This document shows positions 1 to 5,928 of a DNA stretch of 6,082 nt, piece by piece. Numbering within the stretch: the stretch's first letter is position 1; every line of letters starts with the position of its first letter. Made by a program: the position numbers and the translations under genes. The stretch is from Cyanobacteria bacterium OH_CFB_184 (GTDB taxonomy: Bacteria > Cyanobacteriota > Vampirovibrionia > Gastranaerophilales > Gastranaerophilaceae): positions 1 to 6,082 of the forward strand of contig JAEZOG010000082.1 in assembly GCA_023414155.1 (NCBI GenBank). The letters run 5' to 3'. The notes below the pieces were generated by a model that was not told the DNA's origin, made no database searches, and was given only the letters and a program-made list of their open reading frames with translations.

Positions 1-470
1 TCTTTTGGGTTTGTTGTTCTTGATTTTGCAACCATAAGTTTTTCCATTAATGCTTTTGTCATCCCCATTGCATTAACCGGATAAACTGCCTTATCTGTCG
101 ACAAAACAACTAAATTTTTGACTTTACGGTTAACGCAGGCTTCGATTACGTTGTTGGCTCCAAGAATATTGGTCTGAACAGCTTCAATCGGATAAAATTC
201 ACAGCTAGGTACTTGTTTTAATGCAGCTGCATGAAAAACATAATCCACATTAGTAAGGGCATTGTCTATGCTTTGATAGTTTCTGACATCCCCTATATAA
301 TATTTTATACGCTCGTCTTTTATTTCATTTCTCATTTTGTCTTGTTTTTCTTCATCACGAGAAAATACTCTGATTTGCTCTATATCAGTGTTATTAATAA
401 AATATTTGAGCATTTTGTTTCCGAAAGAGCCGGTTCCTCCAGTTATCAATAAAGTTTTGTTTTTAAACAC
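1..470 (-). CDS. capE: CapE/FnlA-type UDP-GlcNAc 4,6-dehydratase / 5-epimerase (3' end off window)
   Basis: Only the first 156 codons are inside the window. The protein is an extended short-chain dehydrogenase/reductase. It has a Rossmann NAD(P)-binding GGTGSFG at residues 11-17 after the first beta strand, the segment HAAALKQVP at 80-88, and the active-site stretch STDKAVYPVNAMGMTK at 124-139. Enzymes of this family (CapE, FnlA, WbjB) carry out 4,6-dehydration and 5-epimerisation of UDP-GlcNAc in the cytoplasm, the first step toward UDP-L-FucNAc and related sugars. The usual catalytic Tyr of the YxxxK motif is Met here (M135, K139), which is characteristic of the CapE branch and separates it from FlaA1/PseB. 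The start is GTG, chosen because the N-terminus matches the family (VFKNKTLLITGG) and AGGAG lies 8 nt upstream. The start overlaps the end of the upstream glycosyltransferase gene by 25 nt in another frame, suggesting translational coupling. Partner genes (CapF/CapG-like) would be expected to the left. Confidence 0.9.
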   Translation of the reverse strand, partial: MFKNKTLLITGGTGSFGNKMLKYFINNTDIEQIRVFSRDEEKQDKMRNEIKDERIKYYIGDVRNYQSIDNALTNVDYVFHAAALKQVPSCEFYPIEAVQTNILGANNVIEACVNRKVKNLVVLSTDKAVYPVNAMGMTKALMEKLMVAKSRTTNPK

Positions 471-2167
471 TTCAAGTACTCCTGATTAATAAATTTTTTG
501 TATCTTAAGTCTGATTTTCTTTTTACTACCGTAATCCCACAAATCCCAAAAGGTAATGTTACAAAATTATATTCTGGGTTATTTGCTAGGTAATCGTTGA
601 TTCTATATGAATCGTCACAATAAACCGGATCTGTGTATTCTTCAGAAACAGGATCTGTGTCGTGCAGTATAATCGTTCCATTTTTATTTAATCTATTCGC
701 GGCGTTTTCGAAATCCCTGACAACTTGATTGTACTCATGGCAAGCATCTATATAAATCAAATCAAAAGTACTGTTGTTTTGACTAAAATAATCATCTGTT
801 GTCATATTATAAAAATATTCTTTGTTTATTTTTGTATTCGCAACAATGTCAACACAATTAGCAACTTCCATTCCGTTAGATACGTATAAGAAATTTTCCC
901 CATCATAAATTCCTAATTCTAAATAACTTTTATAGTTGCAAGCATTAATTATGCTTTTTATAAAATATGCTTGGGGGTTAAGAAGTGATTCTTCAGTAAG
1001 ATTTTCCGCTATTGAATCAAGTATATCAACAGCTTGATCGTAAATGTCGTTAGGTATTATTTTTTCAGGATTTTTTTTATTTGCAGTAAGTTGTTTCCAT
1101 AAAAATTTAAGGCTCATAGTAATTAACAAGTATATGTATAATCGTTTAGAATTCTTAACTAGTTCCATATAGGAGTTAATATATTCTGAATTGCCTTCTT
1201 TAGCTTTTATTTTCATTTCATTCCTAAGCTCAGAGTTTTTTGGATTTTTACACGTAAAAATCGTATGCCATAAAAATTTTAAACTCAGAGTTATGAAGAG
1301 GTATAAATATAATCTTTTGGAAACTTTAATGAGTTTTATATATGACTTAATATATGCTGGGTTTCCCGCTTTTGCTTCAAGTTTCATGGTATTTCTGTAA
1401 CTAGATCTTAGGCGGTTATATAGGAGTTCAATATTATATTCCGGAAGGATGTTGTTGGATAAATTTTCATAAATTTCTATAAGAAGCTTATTGAAGGCAT
1501 TGGTATCATTGGCTGAATGTTCAGATTTGTCTTCATTCCATAGAAAATTGTATACTATTAGCGGTTCCTTTAACATACAATAATACCCGCCATCTGCCAA
1601 AAATTTTATACATAAGGCGGTATCAGCGCTTCTGGAAAAGTTTTTATCAAAGCCACCTAAATCTTTTATATCAGAGAGTTTATACATGGAATGTCCAGTT
1701 CCACCGCCAAATTCATTAACAAATAAGTTATTTGGATCTATATAGGTTATTTTATCGGTTCCTACGTGAATGACCTTTGAACCACAAAAACAAGCTACTC
1801 TTGTGTTTGGGTGTTTTTTCTCAGCTTCTTTAATTGCATTATATTGCTTTTCAATCCTAGTTGGCATCATCAAATCATCAGCATCAAGGATTGCAAGATA
1901 TTTTCCTTTTGCCTGTTCTAAGATTGCGTTCATTGCATCGCATACGCCGCCGTTTTTTTCTTTTTTATATAATCTGACTCTTGGATCTTTTATTGAGTTT
2001 ACAATCTCTACGCTTCTATCCGTAGATCCGTCATCAACTACCAATATCTCAAAATTAGTATAGGTTTGAGCAATACAACTTTCTATAGCATTTTTAATAC
2101 TTTGCTCCATATTATATAATGGAATTCCTATAGTTATAAATTCAGTTTCTATAATATTGTTCTCCAT
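446..2167 (-). CDS. Family 2 glycosyltransferase fused to a SAM-dependent methyltransferase, with an internal tandem repeat
   Basis: A 573-residue protein with two catalytic modules. Residues 11 to about 240 form a GT-A family 2 glycosyltransferase: ITIGIPLYNMEQ at 11-22, VVDDGSTD at 43-50 for nucleotide binding, and DADD at 95-98 for the metal site. Residues about 413-550 form a class I methyltransferase resembling the Methyltransf_24 group: SAM motif ELGIYDG at 417-423, acidic D440, DLIYIDACHEY at 469-479 and ILHDTDP at 500-506. Between them lie two copies of a 57-residue unit (258-300 and 315-357), each with a hydrophobic stretch that could touch the membrane. I chose the ATG at 2167 because AAGGA lies 10 nt upstream; an in-frame GTG at 2215 overlaps the preceding gene and lacks this site. 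Gaps are 28 bp to the upstream gene and a 25-nt overlap with the downstream one, so this is an operon. Likely role: sugar transfer plus methylation of a surface glycan. Donor, acceptor and methylated position cannot be told. No signal peptide is seen. Confidence 0.88.
   Translation of the reverse strand: MENNIIETEFITIGIPLYNMEQSIKNAIESCIAQTYTNFEILVVDDGSTDRSVEIVNSIKDPRVRLYKKEKNGGVCDAMNAILEQAKGKYLAILDADDLMMPTRIEKQYNAIKEAEKKHPNTRVACFCGSKVIHVGTDKITYIDPNNLFVNEFGGGTGHSMYKLSDIKDLGGFDKNFSRSADTALCIKFLADGGYYCMLKEPLIVYNFLWNEDKSEHSANDTNAFNKLLIEIYENLSNNILPEYNIELLYNRLRSSYRNTMKLEAKAGNPAYIKSYIKLIKVSKRLYLYLFITLSLKFLWHTIFTCKNPKNSELRNEMKIKAKEGNSEYINSYMELVKNSKRLYIYLLITMSLKFLWKQLTANKKNPEKIIPNDIYDQAVDILDSIAENLTEESLLNPQAYFIKSIINACNYKSYLELGIYDGENFLYVSNGMEVANCVDIVANTKINKEYFYNMTTDDYFSQNNSTFDLIYIDACHEYNQVVRDFENAANRLNKNGTIILHDTDPVSEEYTDPVYCDDSYRINDYLANNPEYNFVTLPFGICGITVVKRKSDLRYKKFINQEYLKCLKTKLY
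479..483 (-). promoter_or_regulatory. Ribosome binding site for the capE-like gene
   Basis: AGGAG on the minus strand, 8 nt before the GTG start at 470. It lies inside the coding sequence of the upstream glycosyltransferase gene. It supports GTG as the real start, because the next ATG (codon 20) falls after the nucleotide-binding motif. Confidence 0.7.
1097..1396 (-). repeat. Two-copy tandem repeat (171-bp period) inside the glycosyltransferase-methyltransferase gene
   Basis: The two conserved cores are 1268-1396 (copy 1) and 1097-1225 (copy 2), 171 bp or 57 codons apart. Ungapped alignment of the 43-residue cores gives 29 identical residues by hand count; the DNA matches at about 94 of 129 positions. 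The shared pattern is RNxMK, AKxGN, YIxSY, SKRLYxYL and SLKFLW, followed by a variable tail that contains KNP in both copies. The level of divergence points to an old duplication kept under protein-level selection rather than a recent slippage event. Confidence 0.85.
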
Positions 2168-2177
2168 TATAATAATG

Positions 2178-2182
2178 TCCTT
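2178..2182 (-). promoter_or_regulatory. Ribosome binding site for the glycosyltransferase-methyltransferase gene
   Basis: AAGGA on the minus strand, 10 nt from the ATG at 2167. It sets the start there and makes the upstream in-frame GTG at 2215 unlikely. Confidence 0.65.
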
Positions 2183-2195
2183 TTTAATGTTAGTA

Positions 2196-2621
2196 TTAAA
2201 TATTTTTATGAGCACAATTGGATTTTTTACTTTTTAAAAAATCATCGTAGTTTCGGATGTATTCACTTTCATAATAAATATGACTTGAAAGAGCAAGAAT
2301 TATTGTATCTTCGGCAAAATTACTTAATTCACACCATACCCCTTTATTGAAATATAGTGCTTTTTGTGGATTGTCCAATTTTACATTCATTTCATTTGTT
2401 CCATCGAAAACTTTTACGCAGCATTTTCCAGCTAGAGCTATAAGTACTCTTTGTGAGTCTCTGTGCGCGTGACATGCCCGTTTTTTTTCTTCTTTAACGT
2501 CTAATATGTAATAAATTCTTTTAATCTCAAAGGGGATATTTTTAGGATTTTCAAGCGAAATTAGAGATCCCCTCTCATCGCCGTATTTTTCTATTTCGAA
2601 TGTATAAAAATTTTTGTTCAT
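2196..2621 (-). CDS. fdtA: FdtA/WxcM-type cupin: nucleotide-deoxysugar 3,4-ketoisomerase
   Basis: 141 residues, the usual length for the single-domain FdtA/QdtA cupin family. These cytoplasmic enzymes isomerise dTDP-4-keto-6-deoxyglucose to the 3-keto sugar, which an aminotransferase then converts to a 3-amino sugar such as Fuc3N or Qui3N. Family landmarks are in order: GDERGSLISLE at 14-24, IKRIYYILDV at 33-42, the catalytic-type HAH with H51 and H53, GVWCELSNFAED at 94-105 and YIRNYDDFL at 121-129. FdtA and QdtA differ in which C4 epimer they produce, and I cannot tell them apart here. The ATG at 2621 is preceded only by an A-rich AAAGAAAA, a weak ribosome binding site. It is the first gene of the leftward operon, 28 bp before the glycosyltransferase start. 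No RmlA/RmlB or FdtB-type aminotransferase is visible, so either those genes lie elsewhere or the substrate differs from the textbook one. Confidence 0.85.
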   Translation of the reverse strand: MNKNFYTFEIEKYGDERGSLISLENPKNIPFEIKRIYYILDVKEEKKRACHAHRDSQRVLIALAGKCCVKVFDGTNEMNVKLDNPQKALYFNKGVWCELSNFAEDTIILALSSHIYYESEYIRNYDDFLKSKKSNCAHKNI

Positions 2622-2665
2622 TTTTCTTTAGTTATTAATTTTACAATTGTTTTTAGTTTAGTTTA

Positions 2666-2710
2666 AAGATGCCGTGTAGTTTTCAAAATATTATTTTGCA
2701 TCTACATCTT
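2666..2710 (-). promoter_or_regulatory. Imperfect hairpin in the leader of the leftward operon
   Basis: The arms pair as three helices on one axis: 2666-2671 with 2705-2710 (AAGATG/CATCTT), 2677-2679 with 2702-2704 (TAG/CTA), and 2684-2689 with 2693-2698 (CAAAAT/ATTTTG, 3-nt loop). A competing pairing of 2667-2672 with 2698-2703 (AGATGC/GCATCT) is perfect and excludes the outer helix. No T-run follows on the minus strand, so it is not a simple terminator. It lies between the predicted transcription start and the fdtA-like ATG. Function is unknown; in AT-rich DNA part of this could be chance. Confidence 0.35.
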
Positions 2711-2749
2711 CCATCTCTCAAATATTTAAATTATTTATTTAACGCGTTT

Positions 2750-2778
2750 ATCATACCAATTTAGGAAACTAAAAGCAA
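2750..2778 (-). promoter_or_regulatory. Predicted sigma70-type promoter of the leftward operon (extended -10)
   Basis: On the minus strand, TTGCTT (2778-2773) is followed by a 17-bp spacer and TATGAT (2755-2750). A TG one base before the -10 box gives the extended form TGGTATGAT. Transcription would begin near 2743, leaving a leader of about 120 nt before the fdtA-like gene. The -10 is strong and the -35 weak, as is common for extended -10 promoters. Confidence 0.5.
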
Positions 2779-2804
2779 TAATTTAATATTATTTGACTAA
2801 AAAA

Positions 2805-2833
2805 TTGACCTGATCATGATTTTTGATTATTAT
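2805..2833 (+). promoter_or_regulatory. Predicted sigma70-type promoter for the glycosyltransferase-msbA unit
   Basis: TTGACC (2805-2810), a 17-bp spacer, then TATTAT (2828-2833): five of six matches to consensus in both boxes. The start point would fall at about 2839-2842, on the ATG at 2841, predicting a leaderless transcript. A second TTGACT at 2793-2798 with CATGAT at 2815-2820 is a weaker alternative giving a leader of roughly 14 nt. Confidence 0.5.
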
Positions 2834-2840
2834 TTAAAAA

Positions 2841-3797
2841 ATGAATCACAAAAAAAATTCAATTGAATATATACTAATATCTTGCTGTACTTATAAACGG
2901 CCAAAAATGCTAAAAAAAGCTCTTGAAAGCATTAACCAGCTTGTATTACCAAGAAATATCAAAATAGAAATTTTAGTTATTGATAATAGCTCAGAATTTC
3001 CATCCACGAGCATAATAGAAGAGTTTACAAATAAATCTAGACTAAAAGTCCATTATTTTGTTGAAGAAAAAAGGGGTATTTCTGCTGCCAGAAATCGACT
3101 ATTAATAGAGGCATTGAAGTTTAAAGCCTCGCATATTGCTATGTTTGATGATGATGAATTATTGGATCCAAATTGGTTGATTTCACATTTTGATTGTTAT
3201 AATTCTAATCCAGAGGCAATAATAATATCTGGGCCTACCTATTGTGAATTCGATCAAGAATATCCTAAATATATAATACAAAATAATATTTTTAGATCTT
3301 CTACTACAAAAAAAACAGGAGAAAAAAGAAATGTTTGTGCTGCCGGAAATGTGTTTTTTCCCACAACGATAATGAGTGAGTCAGATATTTTTCTGAGTGA
3401 AAACTATAATCTTATGGGTGGTGAAGACGGTGATTTTTTTACAAAAGCTTCAAATAGTGGTTATACAATAATTTGGAATAATGAGGCAAAAAACAAAGAA
3501 TACATAGATAAATCCAGGGCAAACCTTAAATGGATTATGGGTCGGTATTTCTATAATGGATATGCTGGATGTTTTTTTAAGTTTAAAGATAAAAAATTCA
3601 GTATGAAAAAACTATTTTATATTATCAAAACATGCTTTGTTTTGCTTTTCGATATTATTATCTTGTTACCTTCGTTAATGTTTGGATTGACCATGTTTTT
3701 TAACGTTGCAGGTATGATTTCTAAAACCTTGGGCAAAATTACCTCGGCTCTAAGAAATAAGCCGATATACTATTACAAACAAACTACAGGTTGTTAA
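2841..3797 (+). CDS. ExoM-like family 2 glycosyltransferase, membrane-attached
   Basis: 318 residues. The GT-A fold starts at once: YILISCCTYKRP at 10-21 is the first strand and loop, EILVIDNSS at 43-51 contacts the nucleotide, GISAARN at 79-85 and the metal-binding DDDE at 103-106 follow, and GEDGDF at 194-199 matches the acidic motif that supplies the catalytic base in many GT2 enzymes. The order CTYKRP / GISAARN / DDDE / GEDxDF resembles the ExoM-like group from exopolysaccharide synthesis. Residues about 257-293 are strongly hydrophobic and would anchor the enzyme with its catalytic domain in the cytoplasm. The start is forced: an in-frame TAA ends 3 nt before the ATG, and the next Met (codon 23) falls inside the domain. 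There is no Shine-Dalgarno sequence. The exporter gene follows after 30 bp, so the two are probably co-transcribed and this enzyme likely builds what the exporter flips. Donor and acceptor are not predictable. Confidence 0.9.
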   Translation: MNHKKNSIEYILISCCTYKRPKMLKKALESINQLVLPRNIKIEILVIDNSSEFPSTSIIEEFTNKSRLKVHYFVEEKRGISAARNRLLIEALKFKASHIAMFDDDELLDPNWLISHFDCYNSNPEAIIISGPTYCEFDQEYPKYIIQNNIFRSSTTKKTGEKRNVCAAGNVFFPTTIMSESDIFLSENYNLMGGEDGDFFTKASNSGYTIIWNNEAKNKEYIDKSRANLKWIMGRYFYNGYAGCFFKFKDKKFSMKKLFYIIKTCFVLLFDIIILLPSLMFGLTMFFNVAGMISKTLGKITSALRNKPIYYYKQTTGC

Positions 3798-3812
3798 ATT
3801 ATTAAAATCAAT

Positions 3813-3817
3813 AAGGA
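3813..3817 (+). promoter_or_regulatory. Ribosome binding site selecting a TTG start for msbA
   Basis: AAGGA sits 10 nt before TTG at 3828, but 28 nt before the first in-frame ATG at 3846. This spacing favours the TTG codon. Confidence 0.65.
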
Positions 3818-3827
3818 AATAATAGCT

Positions 3828-5648
3828 TTGTTATCGCTTAAAGAAATGAGAGAAAAAATTAAACATAATCAAATAATTGTCAATTATATGAGAATGTGGC
3901 CTTTTGTAAAACCAATTTGGTTTAGAGCTCTTGCTTCTATTTTAATTTGTATTCCAGTTGGTTCTTTGGATGCTGTTATTGCACTTTCACTTAAACCATA
4001 TACTGATTTGGTTGTCGTTGGAAAACAAATGTCGTCTCCTTTTTTTATTCCCTTTTTAATAGTTTTATTTACTTCCATTCAAGGCGTATTGAATTATCTT
4101 GCAAATTATTTAAATGTTTGGGTAGGTGGAAAAATCACAATATCCTTGAAAGATAAATTATATCAAAAATTAGTTATGCTAGATTCAAACTTCTTTGATA
4201 AATCGACATCTGGAGAAATCATGTTCCGATTTAACAATGATGCAGATAACGCATGTGTGGGACTTCTTGGTAATTTGAAAACTTTTATTACCAGAATATT
4301 TTCATCAATTTCACTTGTATGCGTTTTATTCTATAATTCGTGGCAATTAGCTTTGGTTGCCGTTTCTGTTTTGGCTATTGCAGTTACTCCTTTGGCAAAA
4401 GTAAAAAAAATGATAAATTCGATTGTCTTAGGCAATAATATCTCGATAACCGCATTAAATACTACTTATAACGAGACATTCGCCGGAAATAGAACCATTA
4501 CTTCTTATAATTTGCATGGGAATCAGTTGAAAAAATTTAGAGAAATCTTAGAAACGGTGTTTCATTTTTCAATAAAAATGACTCAAAAAACAGCTTGGAT
4601 TTCACCTTTCATGCATTTTGTTGTCTCTGTTGGTATTGGTCTTGCAATTGCTCTTGGAAGTTGGTTGATTGTAAAAGGACATATCTCTTCAGGGAATTTT
4701 GTTTCGTTTATAACTGCTTTGATATTACTTTATACACCTATAAAGAGCTTGGGAGGAAATGCTGTTGCAGTTCAACAGTCTTTCATGGCGATTGAAAGAG
4801 TTTTTGAAATATTAGACAGGGATCTGGTGATTAAAGACAAAGAAAATGCAATTACTTTGGAAAAAATTAAAAACGAAATTGAATTTAAAGATGTTAGTTT
4901 TGAATATACAGCGGGTGTGCCGGTTCTTACAAATATAAATATCAAAATTAAGTCTGGTGAAACACTTGCACTTGTAGGAAATTCTGGCGGAGGAAAAACA
5001 ACTTTTGTTAATTTAATTCCTCGTTTTTATGATTTAATAAACGGTTCTATTTTAATTGATGGAATAGATATTCGGGATTTAACACTCAATTCTCTTAGGG
5101 AAAATATTGCAGTAGTTTTTCAGGATAATTTCTTATTTTCCGGCACTATAAGAGAAAATATTCTTCTAGGAAACAAAAATGCAACTGACGATGATTTGTT
5201 TAAGGCTCTTGATATGGCTTATCTAACAGATTTTGTGAATGGGCTTGAACATGGAATAGATACTGAAATCGGAGAAAGAGGAATTTTACTTTCGGGAGGA
5301 CAAAAGCAGCGTGTAGCGATAGCAAGAGCTTTCCTTAAAAATGCTCCGGTTGTAATTTTAGACGAGGCAACTTCTGCTTTGGATAACAAATCTGAAGAGA
5401 TTGTTCAAAAAGCTATTGATAATTTGATGGAAGATAAAACGGTATTTGTGATTGCTCACAGATTGTCAACAATTCAGAATGCCAACAGGATCGCTGTTAT
5501 AAATGAAGGTAAACTTGTAGAGCTTGGCACTCACGATGAGTTAATGCAAATTGAGAACGGACAATATATGCGTTTATATAATATGCAATTCCGAAAGCAA
5601 GATCCTGCCAGAAACTTTAAGCCGAGCATAGATAAAATAGAAGTCTAA
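3828..5648 (+). CDS. msbA: MsbA-type ABC exporter (lipid / lipid-linked glycan flippase)
   Basis: 606 residues with the half-transporter layout of one membrane domain followed by one ATPase domain; it would work as a homodimer in the inner membrane. Predicted membrane helices lie near 33-56, 72-94, 150-169, 172-190, 262-283 and 287-306. FFDKSTSGEIMFRF at 122-135 matches the MsbA-family intracellular loop. The ATPase domain has every key motif: Walker A GNSGGGKTT at 384-392, Q-loop Q432, signature LSGGQKQR at 488-495, Walker B VVILDE at 508-513 with catalytic E513, and the H-loop H544. Length is close to E. coli MsbA (582). MsbA flips lipid A-core from the inner to the outer leaflet. Related flippases (PglK, Wzk) move undecaprenyl-linked oligosaccharides, and with a glycosyltransferase 30 bp upstream that role is also possible. 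The start is TTG, supported by AAGGA spacing; the alternative is ATG at 3846, six codons in. It is the last gene before the terminator at 5713. Confidence 0.92.
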   Translation: MLSLKEMREKIKHNQIIVNYMRMWPFVKPIWFRALASILICIPVGSLDAVIALSLKPYTDLVVVGKQMSSPFFIPFLIVLFTSIQGVLNYLANYLNVWVGGKITISLKDKLYQKLVMLDSNFFDKSTSGEIMFRFNNDADNACVGLLGNLKTFITRIFSSISLVCVLFYNSWQLALVAVSVLAIAVTPLAKVKKMINSIVLGNNISITALNTTYNETFAGNRTITSYNLHGNQLKKFREILETVFHFSIKMTQKTAWISPFMHFVVSVGIGLAIALGSWLIVKGHISSGNFVSFITALILLYTPIKSLGGNAVAVQQSFMAIERVFEILDRDLVIKDKENAITLEKIKNEIEFKDVSFEYTAGVPVLTNINIKIKSGETLALVGNSGGGKTTFVNLIPRFYDLINGSILIDGIDIRDLTLNSLRENIAVVFQDNFLFSGTIRENILLGNKNATDDDLFKALDMAYLTDFVNGLEHGIDTEIGERGILLSGGQKQRVAIARAFLKNAPVVILDEATSALDNKSEEIVQKAIDNLMEDKTVFVIAHRLSTIQNANRIAVINEGKLVELGTHDELMQIENGQYMRLYNMQFRKQDPARNFKPSIDKIEV

Positions 5649-5712
5649 AGAATTCCTATTAACAAAGAATTTGCATATAGACTTTTGCGCTTGAACTACA
5701 ATATCCGAACTT

Positions 5713-5744
5713 AAGTCCATCATTCTTAGAGTGGTGGACTTTTT
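5713..5744 (+). terminator. Intrinsic terminator after msbA
   Basis: AAGTCCATCA (5713-5722) pairs with TGGTGGACTT (5732-5741) through one G-U pair. The inner TTC/GAG extends this to a 13-bp stem with a TTA loop. The T-run at 5740-5744 follows the GC-rich part of the stem. It lies 65 nt after the stop codon. No T-run on the opposite strand, so it acts on rightward transcription only. Confidence 0.8.
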
Positions 5745-5818
5745 AATGCCAAATCTTGCTAGCAGACAGATTTTAGTATTTTACTCTAACGAGCAAGTTG
5801 AATAATATACTTCTCATT

Positions 5819-5832
5819 TTTGTATATACAAA
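5819..5832. repeat. 14-bp perfect palindrome upstream of the last gene
   Basis: TTTGTATATACAAA reads the same on both strands. It is centred about 55 bp upstream of the predicted -10 box of the following gene. Its right half overlaps the first of two CAAAGTC direct copies (5829-5835 and 5837-5843). It could be a repressor or activator site, but an AT-rich palindrome of this length can occur by chance. Confidence 0.3.
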
Positions 5833-5876
5833 GTCTCAAAGTCAGCAATTTATATTACAAATACCCTTGAAAAATA

Positions 5877-5885
5877 TGCTAGAAT
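5877..5885 (+). promoter_or_regulatory. Predicted extended -10 promoter of the last gene
   Basis: TGCTAGAAT: a TG one base before TAGAAT, five of six matches to the -10 consensus. No good -35 box is seen at 16-18 bp. Transcription would start near 5892, about 37 nt before the ATG. The upstream terminator shows that this gene needs its own promoter. Confidence 0.4.
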
Positions 5886-5928
5886 GGATAAATTCGAATA
5901 ATTTGAATGTAGTATTGGATTGAGGAAT

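Noticed and set aside
231..452. Plus-strand open frame of 73 codons
   Set aside because: It lies wholly opposite the capE-like gene and the end of the glycosyltransferase gene, whose frames carry clear conserved motifs; no ribosome binding site or recognisable domain.
1191..1400. Plus-strand open frame of 69 codons
   Set aside because: Antisense to the tandem repeat of the glycosyltransferase-methyltransferase gene; its hydrophobic look comes from the complementary strand.
1411..1626. GGCGGTT and GGCGGTA strings resembling the start of an ops/JUMPstart element
   Set aside because: They are inside a coding sequence, on the strand opposite to transcription, and lack the rest of the ops consensus.
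1770..2063. Plus-strand open frame of 97 codons
   Set aside because: Antisense to the conserved GT2 domain; no start signal and no family resemblance.
2168..2215. Earlier GTG start at 2215 for the glycosyltransferase-methyltransferase
   Set aside because: It would overlap the fdtA-like gene by 20 nt and add 16 residues with no match to the GT2 fold; AAGGA is placed correctly for the ATG at 2167.
2622..2840. A small gene in the divergent intergenic region
   Set aside because: No open frame with a start, ribosome binding site and reasonable length; the region is better explained by two promoters and a leader.
3884..4078. Minus-strand open frame of 64 codons
   Set aside because: Antisense to the first membrane helices of the exporter, without a plausible ribosome binding site.
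4595..4795. Plus-strand open frame of 66 codons
   Set aside because: Overlaps the exporter in another frame; its Cys/Phe/Tyr-rich translation is typical of an out-of-frame reading.
5755..5797. CTTGCT...AGCAAG inverted repeat as a second terminator
   Set aside because: Only 6 bp with a 31-nt loop and no T-run; too weak to call.
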